The notes under the pieces were generated by a model. That model saw only the letters and a program-made list of their open reading frames with translations, made no database searches and was not told the origin of the DNA. DNA of 36,894 nt from Planctomyces sp. (GTDB lineage Bacteria; Planctomycetota; Planctomycetia; Planctomycetales; Planctomycetaceae), in NCBI GenBank assembly GCA_005798445.1, contig SYJG01000185.1, positions 1-36,894 of the forward strand, given 5' to 3'. Below, one piece after another: positions 9,301-16,009 of the stretch (position 1 is the first letter of the stretch; every line of letters starts with the position of its first letter). The position numbers and the translations under genes are program-made.

Positions 9301-12300
9301 TGGTTCCCTGATCCAACGCGGAACTCAGCGTGATGCGATAGTCTTCGACCTCGCCATCTTCCGCCTCACCCGTGGGGCCTAAGCCACCCAATGAACTGAT
9401 CCGAAAACGAGCAATCGTGCTCCCCGCCACACAACCGATGTTCTCATTACCAAAGATGCCACCGGGATGGGCCGCTTCCGGCACATAGAACCTGATCAGG
9501 TTTCTTCCCGGTTGCACAACGAGGCTATCGGTATCCAGTCTTTCAAATTCGCCGAATTGCCCATCTCGGTTGTAGTCGATGAAGGCATCCAAAATTCCCA
9601 TTGCAGAAGCTTCGACAGTCACCGTGGCCGCGACAGGATACCTCGGATCGAAGAACAGCGTGTCTGACATGAACGTGACGCCATCTTCGTCGTCGGACGC
9701 ACCCGGCCGCGTGTCGTCGAAATCGGCGTTGAGACTGGGCTGACCATCAAGCTCGGCATCACGACGGGAACCCAGCATCGGCCCCTCGGCACGATGTCGT
9801 GGTCCGTCATCGGCAAACAACGTCCCGTATCGACTGGGCGCATCGCCGAAGTCCATCACCGCGCGCACCTCAATGAAGTCGATCCCCGACGCACTGGGGT
9901 GATGCTCGGTCGAGCCGTTGTAGCGGGCATCAATACTGCTGACCCCCGCATCCAGATCATCCGTCTCCAACGTCGCCACACCGTCTTCGTCCAACGCGGC
10001 CGTTCCCACAACGGTCTCTTCGTGAGTTCGTACGGCGACAACGGAACCAAATTCATCTTCCTCAAGTGCGGACGCGTACTCATATGGCGTGTCCGACTCA
10101 ATGTCACCTTGGTAGAACATGGCCTGCGAAGAGACGAGCGTCCTCAAGCTCGAAATGGCGCTCGTCCCCGGGCTGGTGACGCCGGCCCGCAGAACAAATT
10201 CTGCCACGCCATCGCCATTCACGTCGCCAACAGCGACTCGCACGCCGCCGCGAAAACCGGACGCGAACGCGAGTTCGCTCAACAGGAACGAGCCGTCCGC
10301 TTGAAACACCTTGACTTGCGGCAAGCTTCCCGGACCTTTGGCAGCGAGAATCTCCGGGAACCCGTCGCCAGTCACATCGCCGACCGCAACATTCACTCCG
10401 CCGCGAAACGTGGACTCAAATGGGGCGAACGAACGGAACACGTTGCCCGTCGTGGGATCGATGGCTTTGATCGACGGTGCCACGCCGGGGCCGGTGGCGA
10501 CAATCACATCGGGAACGCTGTCGCCGTTCAAGTCGCCCACGGCGACGCGGACTTCGGAAATGCTCGTGCCGAACGGAGTCAGATTGTGCAGCACGGAGGA
10601 ATCCTGGCCGCTGTAGACGATCACCTTCGGGCCGCCGGAAACGATGATGTCCGCGAAGCCGTCGGCGTTCACGTCGGCGGACGCGATGTTCAAGCCGCGC
10701 GTGCCGATCAGCGGATCGCTTACGGCGATCTGTTCAATCGCGGTGGCCCCGAACTCCGAACCGTCGCCGCCACTACTCACCGAGAAGACATGGACGATGT
10801 TGTCGCCGCCCGGACCCGGAGCCGTGATCACCTCAGCCACCCCGTCACCGTTGACGTCGCCGAGGGCCACTCGGACACCGCCGAGGAACGACGTCGGATA
10901 CGGGCTGAACGAACCGAGCGGCGTTCCCGACTCGTTCAAGACCCTGACCGTCGCAGTAAATCCGACATCGCTACCGAAGGCGATTCGTCCCACTTCGCGC
11001 ACACTCACAAATTCAACAGTGCCGGTCGGCACGCTGCCCCCCTGCGTCGTGGGAGTCACGGTCGCCGTCAACGTCACGACCGTTCCCTCGGTGGCGAACG
11101 GCGGGATGTTCAGTCTCGTCGTCGTCGGCACAGGGACCGGTGCCACTTCCGGATCGGCCCGGAAGATCCCGAAGCTGCCGTCCGTGAACGACACGAAAAA
11201 CGCAATTTTTCCGGCGCTGTTGGCGGCATTCGATCCCATCGCAATCGTGCTGATCACTTTGCCGTCGAGCGTGTCGCCGTTCTCAATCACCTTGTCCGCC
11301 ACCGGATCGGACCCGGTCGCGGTTCCCGTGTAGATGCCGGTCACTCCCGAACCACTGAGCACGCCTCGGAACACCATGCCGCCGACGTTGTCGGTCAGAT
11401 TCGGTGAGTCAAACTGAACGAACCCCGGATTGGCCGCGGTGACTTGGACGTTCTCAACGGCTCCCGCGTTGGAATAGCGGATCAAACTCTGCGCACCGGC
11501 GTCGGTCGAGACGTTGGAAAGCACGTCGCCATCCTGACTGATCGACGTCCGCGAGAATGCGTCGAGCGACCCGCTGGAGTCACGCAGGTTCGTGCGAACT
11601 CCGCCCGGCCCCGGACCGGTGTGCTGCGCGATCACCTTGTCACCGCTGGTGAGCTTCGCGTTGAACGACACCCCGTCCGCGGTGTTGAGACTGACGAATG
11701 TCTCGCCGACGGTGAATGGCTGATAGCCGTCACTCTCCTGAGCCAACATCTCGACAGCTCCGCCGACCGCTCGATGAAAGACTCCCGTGGTGTCCGGCCT
11801 ATCCCCCATGAACGCGATGTCGCCGCTGTCGTTGATGTCCGGCAGCCGATCAAGCTGCTCGAACTCGTTGGTGCCTGCGGCGGCTGAGCCAGTCACCAAT
11901 GTCGTCGCCGCTGCGCTGCCGTTACCCGCCGCGATCCCCTGTAAACCGTTGGTATCGTGCGCCGCCCAGAACACAACCGTTCCCGCCGCATTGATCGACG
12001 GCTCACCGAACTCGAAGTACGGCCCCGCGTCTGTCTCAATCGTCGTGATCGGTTCGCCCGGTGCGCCCGTTCCCTTCGCCACGATGTTGAACGTCCCTCC
12101 CGACAACAACCCGGACGCCCGAAACGCCACCTCACCGTTCTCGCTGAGAGCCGGGTGGACCCCCAGATTGGAATACGCCGCCGAGTCCGCGATCTTCACA
12201 AAGTTGTAACTCGTCAGCAGACACCGCGGCTCCAACCGTTCCGCCGCGACTCGCTGTCCAACCGGAGTCCCGTGTCCTCGACGCCCACCTCGTTTGGCTC

Positions 12301-12364
12301 GCGAGCCGGCCCGACTTCGAAACGACAACTTCAACGCCGACAACCAGTTTGATGCCAACAACAT
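6380..12364 (-). CDS. Giant secreted RTX/FG-GAP surface protein with LEPRxLL signature
   Basis: This 1994-residue protein is probably an exported cell-surface or adhesin-like protein. A basic N-terminus ends in AERLEPRCLLT (41-51), the planctomycete LEPRxLL signature. Residues about 52-404 hold repeated NxxGxxxF-like units (NAAGTVVFW, NDSGDIAFM, NSAGKIAFF). An Ig-like domain begins at about 414. FG-GAP-type repeats (VALGDVNGDGVAEV, VAVGDLNGDSVPDV, VAVGDVTGDGFPEI) occupy about 495-725, and the Ig-like fold resumes at about 776-834. A GEVEDY-type domain (FGDAPSRYGT to GEVEDYRITL) covers about 838-1015. Calcium-binding RTX nonapeptides (GGxGxDxLxG) run about 1280-1740 and again about 1808-1955. 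No type I secretion genes are nearby. The start has a strong ribosome site (GAGGTGA). The ligand is unknown. Confidence 0.92.
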   Translation of the reverse strand: MLLASNWLSALKLSFRSRAGSRAKRGGRRGHGTPVGQRVAAERLEPRCLLTSYNFVKIADSAAYSNLGVHPALSENGEVAFRASGLLSGGTFNIVAKGTGAPGEPITTIETDAGPYFEFGEPSINAAGTVVFWAAHDTNGLQGIAAGNGSAAATTLVTGSAAAGTNEFEQLDRLPDINDSGDIAFMGDRPDTTGVFHRAVGGAVEMLAQESDGYQPFTVGETFVSLNTADGVSFNAKLTSGDKVIAQHTGPGPGGVRTNLRDSSGSLDAFSRTSISQDGDVLSNVSTDAGAQSLIRYSNAGAVENVQVTAANPGFVQFDSPNLTDNVGGMVFRGVLSGSGVTGIYTGTATGSDPVADKVIENGDTLDGKVISTIAMGSNAANSAGKIAFFVSFTDGSFGIFRADPEVAPVPVPTTTRLNIPPFATEGTVVTLTATVTPTTQGGSVPTGTVEFVSVREVGRIAFGSDVGFTATVRVLNESGTPLGSFSPYPTSFLGGVRVALGDVNGDGVAEVITAPGPGGDNIVHVFSVSSGGDGSEFGATAIEQIAVSDPLIGTRGLNIASADVNADGFADIIVSGGPKVIVYSGQDSSVLHNLTPFGTSISEVRVAVGDLNGDSVPDVIVATGPGVAPSIKAIDPTTGNVFRSFAPFESTFRGGVNVAVGDVTGDGFPEILAAKGPGSLPQVKVFQADGSFLLSELAFASGFRGGVRVAVGDVNGDGVAEFVLRAGVTSPGTSAISSLRTLVSSQAMFYQGDIESDTPYEYASALEEDEFGSVVAVRTHEETVVGTAALDEDGVATLETDDLDAGVSSIDARYNGSTEHHPSASGIDFIEVRAVMDFGDAPSRYGTLFADDGPRHRAEGPMLGSRRDAELDGQPSLNADFDDTRPGASDDEDGVTFMSDTLFFDPRYPVAATVTVEASAMGILDAFIDYNRDGQFGEFERLDTDSLVVQPGRNLIRFYVPEAAHPGGIFGNENIGCVAGSTIARFRISSLGGLGPTGEAEDGEVEDYRITLSSALDQGTTASLQLPSEGPIGAPNFASFDVFVDGGLLTLAGRDPIGFRSPLFQMPFDGRQRLEIMGTPGDDTLRLDLSGSDVSMQDFHFDGGGEATASGDGIEIIGGDRVFTEVGVEYSGLKDGVILVGASRIGFEDLEPITVNVESDSAFVNFTPRRSFAGFTELARGIRDVVATVAIDPLQTSVGGTLEEFGDGAFVRGVFEPAYFRTPKRQMNVVLTAGNDQLTITSSLSSIDPLVVRVDTDELHRPENGNDLVNWQQSALRTLVKGYGGHDTFLGGSGSDTIFGDAGEDLIEAGGGANVADGGTGNDIIRGGADADVLNGGVGNDLIQSASGNDTVFGGIGADTVSGGDGNDVIAGDEGSDSLQGDNGDDVIHTGANSDSADGGSGNDVLTGDGSDFGDLLIGGVGNDTLDGSESTDVLSGGEGNDVLSGLAGGDLLSGGTGNDSLDGGSGDDQLDGQEGDDSLTGGVGTDVLNGESGSDSLQGGEDADFLSGGIGNDVLHDDDAGKPSNDTLDGGAGDDVLLATGGGDALIGGTGDDRLDGGLGADTLEGNDGNDVLFGGADNDSVSGGDGADQLFGGSGDDVLAGQDGDDVIASGDGNDSATGGDGNDRISGELGNDLIGGGEGRDSIDGGLGDDSLAGGDDNDSVNGGVGNDQLFGQEGNDVLNGNDGNDALFGGDDDDVVAGGNGNDAVSGDDGDDRVLGQAGNDTVSAGEGVDTIDGGTGSDAISEFTLNATLTPSRLTLDNFDGDTEVETLRGIERAQLSAAFSPAGVSLNASAFRGSVTLVGSGFNDTITGGNGADSIDGGFGDDIIGGGLGNDTMDGGGGADQLKGGEGHDSIKGGDDNDKLFGENGNDTLNGGAGNDSLDGGLGNDGLSGFTGNDTLLGGDGTDTLIGGGGDDSMLGGAGNDIVLGKSGKDIVKGDAGTDTIAGGSGTGIDVGDAVTRDAADLAGLTAALAAARDEAFVFNAAWIDEI
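6480..8520 (-). repeat. DNA encoding tandem RTX nonapeptide repeats
   Basis: The 27-bp periodic DNA encodes GGxGNDxLxG-type calcium-binding repeats, in two blocks (about 7140-8520 and 6500-6940). A non-repeat spacer rich in beta-strand-like sequence (about 6945-7135) separates them. The periodicity opens long false reading frames on the other strand. Confidence 0.9.
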
Positions 12365-12496
12365 GATCGAATCACCTCGTGAAATGAGTCGGAGAACGTG
12401 CGGCGAACGCCGCTTGGCGATGGCCCGCCAAGACTCATGTACGGAGTCAGTCGAACGTGTGAATCAAAAAAGCGATTTAACCCAGCGCACTTTTGT

Positions 12497-12549
12497 GTTG
12501 GAGTCCCGCCTTTAGGCGGTGCTGCAACCGGCTAAAGCCGGGACTCCAG
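12497..12549. repeat. Palindromic repeat, family B (copy 1)
   Basis: The arms GGAGTCCCGCCTTTAGGCGG and the inverse of CCGGCTAAAGCCGGGACTCC surround a short loop. The same family occurs inside a coding sequence at 28528-28582. Confidence 0.88.
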
Positions 12550-12601
12550 CTCGAAGGTGCGCCGTCGGACTCATTTGGCCCGCAGAGCGGATTGGGTCGG
12601 C

Positions 12602-12680
12602 GAGCGGCAGGGCGTCAGCCCTCCGAGTGGTCCGAGTCCGCAGTAATTCGAGAACTCGGAGGGCTTTCGCCCTGCCGCTC
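12602..12680. repeat. Palindromic repeat, family A (copy 2)
   Basis: Arms 12602-12628 and 12654-12680 are inverted with two mismatches. The left arm is identical over 27 nt to the left arm of the copy at 1530. It ends 18 bp from the stop codon of the small exported-protein gene. Confidence 0.9.
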
Positions 12681-12697
12681 GTCAGCGTCACTTCGAC

Positions 12698-13153
12698 TCA
12701 GTGATGCAGCAAATGCGGCCCGTCGGTGCGATAGGCTCCGGTGCCACCTTGGTCGCGGCGGCCGTGGTGCCAGCCGAGCCAGATGCGTTTGGTGAAGAGG
12801 CGGCCGTGGTAGTCCCAGCCCCAGGTGCCTTCGTGGGCACAGCGACCGTCGCCGTGGAATGGAGCTCCGCCGCCGACGTAGCAACCCGACTCGTGGTCCG
12901 CCAAAGGCGGATAGGATGGGCGTGCCCAGCGCGAGAGGCACTGTGGCCAGCCGGCACAGGCGTGTCGGTCGTAGCGCTCGCAAGAGTCGCAGTGATGGTC
13001 ATTGGCCGTCAGGGAAGTTGCCCCGGACAACACGACTAGCAGGACGGCGAATGACGAATGGCGAATCACGAATGACGAAAGAATGACGAATGTCGAATGT
13101 CGAAGAATGACACGCGGTTGTTTGTCGTCCAATGAGGGGCGTTGAGCGTTCAT
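12698..13153 (-). CDS. Small His/Cys-rich exported protein of unknown function
   Basis: This is a 151-residue protein. A hydrophobic segment (about 21-43, TFVILSSFVIRHSSFAVLLV then VLSG) followed by SLTA-ND at 47-52 looks like a signal peptide with cleavage after Ala50. The mature part is rich in His, Cys, Gly and Trp (HHCDSCERYDRHACAGWPQC at 53-72, YVGGGAPFHGDGRC at 92-105, EGTWGWDY at 108-115, GRRDQGGTGAYRTDGP at 131-146). I have a memory of similar short planctomycete proteins with a GTWGWDY motif but no function. The Cys/His pattern could bind metal; this is inference. Residues about 15-36 are encoded by one arm of a dispersed repeat (13046-13111). The frame is open to an ATG at 13183 inside the other arm, so 13153 is chosen; the start is uncertain. 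Confidence 0.72.
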   Translation of the reverse strand: MNAQRPSLDDKQPRVILRHSTFVILSSFVIRHSSFAVLLVVLSGATSLTANDHHCDSCERYDRHACAGWPQCLSRWARPSYPPLADHESGCYVGGGAPFHGDGRCAHEGTWGWDYHGRLFTKRIWLGWHHGRRDQGGTGAYRTDGPHLLHH

Positions 13154-13232
13154 GGTTTGGCTATCGTCCTGACGATCCGTCATTCGAGCTTCGTCATTCT
13201 TTCGTCATTGGGTACTTCGAGCTTCGTCATTC
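13046..13232. repeat. Inverted CATTCGTCATTC-type repeat spanning a gene start
   Basis: One arm (about 13046-13111) is made of GAATGACGAA/CGAATGTCGAAT units. The other (about 13180-13232) is made of the inverse units (TTCGTCATTCTTTCGTCATT shared by both). The left arm lies within the coding sequence of the small exported protein; the right arm lies in its leader and reaches the stop codon of the upstream gene. Confidence 0.82.
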
Positions 13233-13234
13233 AC

Positions 13235-15592
13235 TCACGCGAACGGATTGCGGTTGAATTTTTGATACGGCAGGCGTGTGCGGCGAACAAAGAAATCGTC
13301 GGCTTCGGTGTCAGTTGGCGGAGTGAAGCCTTTCGCTCCAAAGAACGTCACGACGTCGTCTTGATCGACGCCGTCACCGCTGATGCCGAACCCGCCGACC
13401 AGGCCGCCGGCTTTGTAAATCGGGGCGCTGCCGGGGAAGAAGATGATGCCGTTTTGGTTGGCGATTAAGTTTTGGAAGACCGGCAATAGCGGATCGAAAC
13501 CTGGCAGGCCGGCGATGTACGCGCTGCGTCGGAAATTCGTCCCCGGATTGAACGAGTCAAACCCGACGACGGACACGAACGACGTGGAGAGCGCCGGGAC
13601 TGGGAACTTGTTGTTGACGGCTCCGGCGGCCGTGGTCGGGTTCTTGGATTTGAGCAAATCGTTCTGGAATCCAGCGTCATTGAGGATCGAGAAATCCCCC
13701 TGGCGCGTGCCATCGACCCCTTGTGGGTATCGCGGTTCCGCCAGGAACCGGAAGGTGCGGTTTGAGAAGGCGGTCCCGATGGACACATCAGATACGCCGT
13801 CGTCGTTGTCATCCACGAAATCGACGGATCGCAGTTGCGTGGGATCGGCGTAGTAGCCGGTGTTGCGAGCTTTCGCGACCGCCACGTCGATCGAGAAGAT
13901 CGTGGAATCGTGCATCCGGTACAGCCCCAGCACGTTGCCGTCTCGATCGGCAACCGCCAGCACCATGCGGCTGCGAGCACCGGGGTTAGTCGTGACTCGT
14001 GTTCCGCTGACATTCGCTTTCAGGCGAATGGCGGCGCGGACATTTTCGGCGGCGGTGATTCCTTGATTGATGATGGTTTCGACGTCCGCGGCCGAGATCG
14101 GATCGACGGCCGACGCTTTGGGTGAGACGAGCCAGCCTTCGGGAACGGCGGTACCGGCGATGGTGAGATCGCCCATGCCGTTGACCACCTGATTGACTCC
14201 GGTGTCGTTGCCGACGCCGATGGCTCGCCCCGCTTTTTGAACGGCTCGCACGCCGGAGACTCCGGCCGTGGGGCCAATCAGTTCCAGCGTGATGCCGACG
14301 AGATCAATCCGACCGAACGGAAACAGGAACGGCACGGCTGCGATCGGATTTCTGTCCTTATCGGCGAAGGCCCCCATGACATCCTTGTCACCCAGGCCGC
14401 CAAACTTTCCGCCGCCGGCGGCGGTGAATGCGATGTATTCGGCTTCCAACACCTTGGGCGCGTTCGTGCGCTGCTTCTCGGTTTGTCGCTTGGTCGGATC
14501 GAAGCCTTGCTCGAACGTCGCATCGCCGATCCGGCCAGGGTCGGCTCCATCGGGATCACGGACGCCCGGAAAGAAGACTCCGATGCCTCCGAGCACATCG
14601 ATCTCTCCATCGGCGGTTCCGTTGCCGTCGCGATCCGCGAAGAGATTGGGGTAGATCGGAATCCCACCGGGCAACGTCGCGATGCCCCGTGACTGAGCCT
14701 GCGGCAATCGGCCGGACACGAACCCGTAGCTTTCGGGAGCCTCAATTTCCTTGCCGGCATCGAACGTGACGTTGAAACGGCCGGGCAACAGGATGTCGTC
14801 GCCACCGAGCACGGCGAGCGAGGGGTCGGTGGCGACGGTCGGATCCGTCGTCTCGCGTGTCGCGTTGAACCCTGGATGAATCATGCTGTCTCGGTTGGTG
14901 TGCTCGATGCCGAACAAGTCCACCTGCGGAGTGTGAGCAATCGCCGGCGGAAAGTGTCCGCCGATTCCCACGGGAGCCACGAAACCTGGGCCTCGCACGG
15001 TCAACTCGGCCGAGTTGGGATTGGACTGCATCTCGCGTTGCGTGATCGTGGTCTGACTGATGTTGCGAATGGTTCGCGAGGTCAACGGCCCGACCGTGGC
15101 TTGAAGTCCGGCCGGGTCTGCGCCAGTTTCGGGATTGATGCGCGCGTCGGCGGTTCCATTGGCAAAGAAGGCCGCCGTGCGAGCCTTCGCCACGGCTCCG
15201 TCGATGGCATAGACCAAGGTTCGTTCTTCATCAGTGCCAGAGTCGATGACGCCATTCCCGTTGCCGAGATTAGAAAGGGCGTCGATACCGTCGATGATCC
15301 CATTGGCGTTTTTGTCCTCGCCCGGATCCAACATGCCGTTGACGTTCTTGTCCTCGGTGATCACCGATTGCTCGACACGCACTCCCAGAATTCGTCCGCC
15401 GCGATCTACGACAGCGATGATGGCATCTTCGGAATTGGTTGCGACAGCCGCGCGATTCAGTAGCAACTCAACTTCCGCAGCGGTGATTGGGGTGGCGGCC
15501 AGAAGCTGTCGGGACTCCAGACATTCGACCACTGACGCTTGGCGGCGTGCTCGGCGCGGGGCGCAGTGCAGAAACGAGAACAACCGAGACAT
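13235..15592 (-). CDS. Double GlcG/HbpS-like protein with calcium-loop inserts and LEPRxLL-like leader
   Basis: This 785-residue, probably exported protein starts with a basic leader and ECLESRQLLAA (24-34), a variant of the LEPRxLL signature. Two GlcG/HbpS-type (haem-degrading family) units follow. Unit 1 starts at ITAAEVELLLNRA (36-48), with VVDRGGRILGVRVE (61-74) and AIDGAVAKARTAAFF (129-143). Unit 2 starts near residue 500 (ISAADVETIINQG), with VLAVADRDGNVLGLY and DVAVAKARNTGYY, and ends in GGFGISGDGVDQDD near the C-terminus. Unit 1 is split by an Asp/Asn-rich insert (about 79-124, DKNVNGMLDPGEDKNANG) that looks like EF-hand/dockerin calcium loops. A further DRDGNGTADGEID loop lies in its second half. 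The family binds haem or small acids, so the ligand here is open. Upstream context is a divergent porin-like gene. Confidence 0.82.
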   Translation of the reverse strand: MSRLFSFLHCAPRRARRQASVVECLESRQLLAATPITAAEVELLLNRAAVATNSEDAIIAVVDRGGRILGVRVEQSVITEDKNVNGMLDPGEDKNANGIIDGIDALSNLGNGNGVIDSGTDEERTLVYAIDGAVAKARTAAFFANGTADARINPETGADPAGLQATVGPLTSRTIRNISQTTITQREMQSNPNSAELTVRGPGFVAPVGIGGHFPPAIAHTPQVDLFGIEHTNRDSMIHPGFNATRETTDPTVATDPSLAVLGGDDILLPGRFNVTFDAGKEIEAPESYGFVSGRLPQAQSRGIATLPGGIPIYPNLFADRDGNGTADGEIDVLGGIGVFFPGVRDPDGADPGRIGDATFEQGFDPTKRQTEKQRTNAPKVLEAEYIAFTAAGGGKFGGLGDKDVMGAFADKDRNPIAAVPFLFPFGRIDLVGITLELIGPTAGVSGVRAVQKAGRAIGVGNDTGVNQVVNGMGDLTIAGTAVPEGWLVSPKASAVDPISAADVETIINQGITAAENVRAAIRLKANVSGTRVTTNPGARSRMVLAVADRDGNVLGLYRMHDSTIFSIDVAVAKARNTGYYADPTQLRSVDFVDDNDDGVSDVSIGTAFSNRTFRFLAEPRYPQGVDGTRQGDFSILNDAGFQNDLLKSKNPTTAAGAVNNKFPVPALSTSFVSVVGFDSFNPGTNFRRSAYIAGLPGFDPLLPVFQNLIANQNGIIFFPGSAPIYKAGGLVGGFGISGDGVDQDDVVTFFGAKGFTPPTDTEADDFFVRRTRLPYQKFNRNPFA

Positions 15593-16009
15593 GAGCGAAA
15601 ATCCCTTTGGCCCGAAGTTTCCTCAGGCTTGTCGTCGTTCGCACAAACTATTTGCCCCGGAACCCCAAAGCCACCTGAGTTTCGTGCTTTCCACGATCCG
15701 CACGAGACCGGGCCATTCTTTCATCGGGCATTAGAACCGTGCGCAACGGATTGATTTGGTTTTGTCGGCAGAACCGATGGAAGCGGAAAAGCCGTGGCTC
15801 ATCGGTGGGCGCGGCCGGAGTGTTTTCACGCAAGGATGCGAGTCGCGCGAAGCGGGCGCGGCGACGTGTTTTCATGGAAGAGGCGCAGAGTGCCACGCCA
15901 TTCGGAGACGTCCGAATTGCCGTTGCCACGAATCGACACTCGACGTCGAAGCGTTGGCCTGCGCCCCAATTGCGCCGAGACGCCACCGGGGCAGGGTCGA
16001 GGGCGGGGC
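15593..16009. other. Divergent spacer, nothing recognised
   Basis: This 417-bp spacer lies between the GlcG-like gene and the barrel gene. The plus frame of the barrel gene stays open upstream to 15794, but those codons give an Arg-rich peptide with no signal sequence. I therefore treat the region as promoter-bearing spacer. No repeat element was seen. Confidence 0.5.

Larger units (their letters stand above)
12365..12697. other. Gap holding two unrelated palindromic repeats
   Basis: This 333-bp gap lies upstream of the RTX gene and downstream of the small exported-protein gene. It contains two separate palindromic elements (12497-12549 and 12602-12680). The about 130 bp next to the RTX start (12365-12496) should carry its promoter. 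No gene is seen. Confidence 0.7.

Noticed and set aside
7811..11407. Long open frames on the plus strand opposite the RTX gene (about 384 and 537 codons)
   Set aside because: They come from the 27-bp periodic and GC-rich codon pattern of the minus-strand gene. The peptides are Arg/Val/Ala repeats without motifs, while the opposite strand has clear RTX and FG-GAP repeats.
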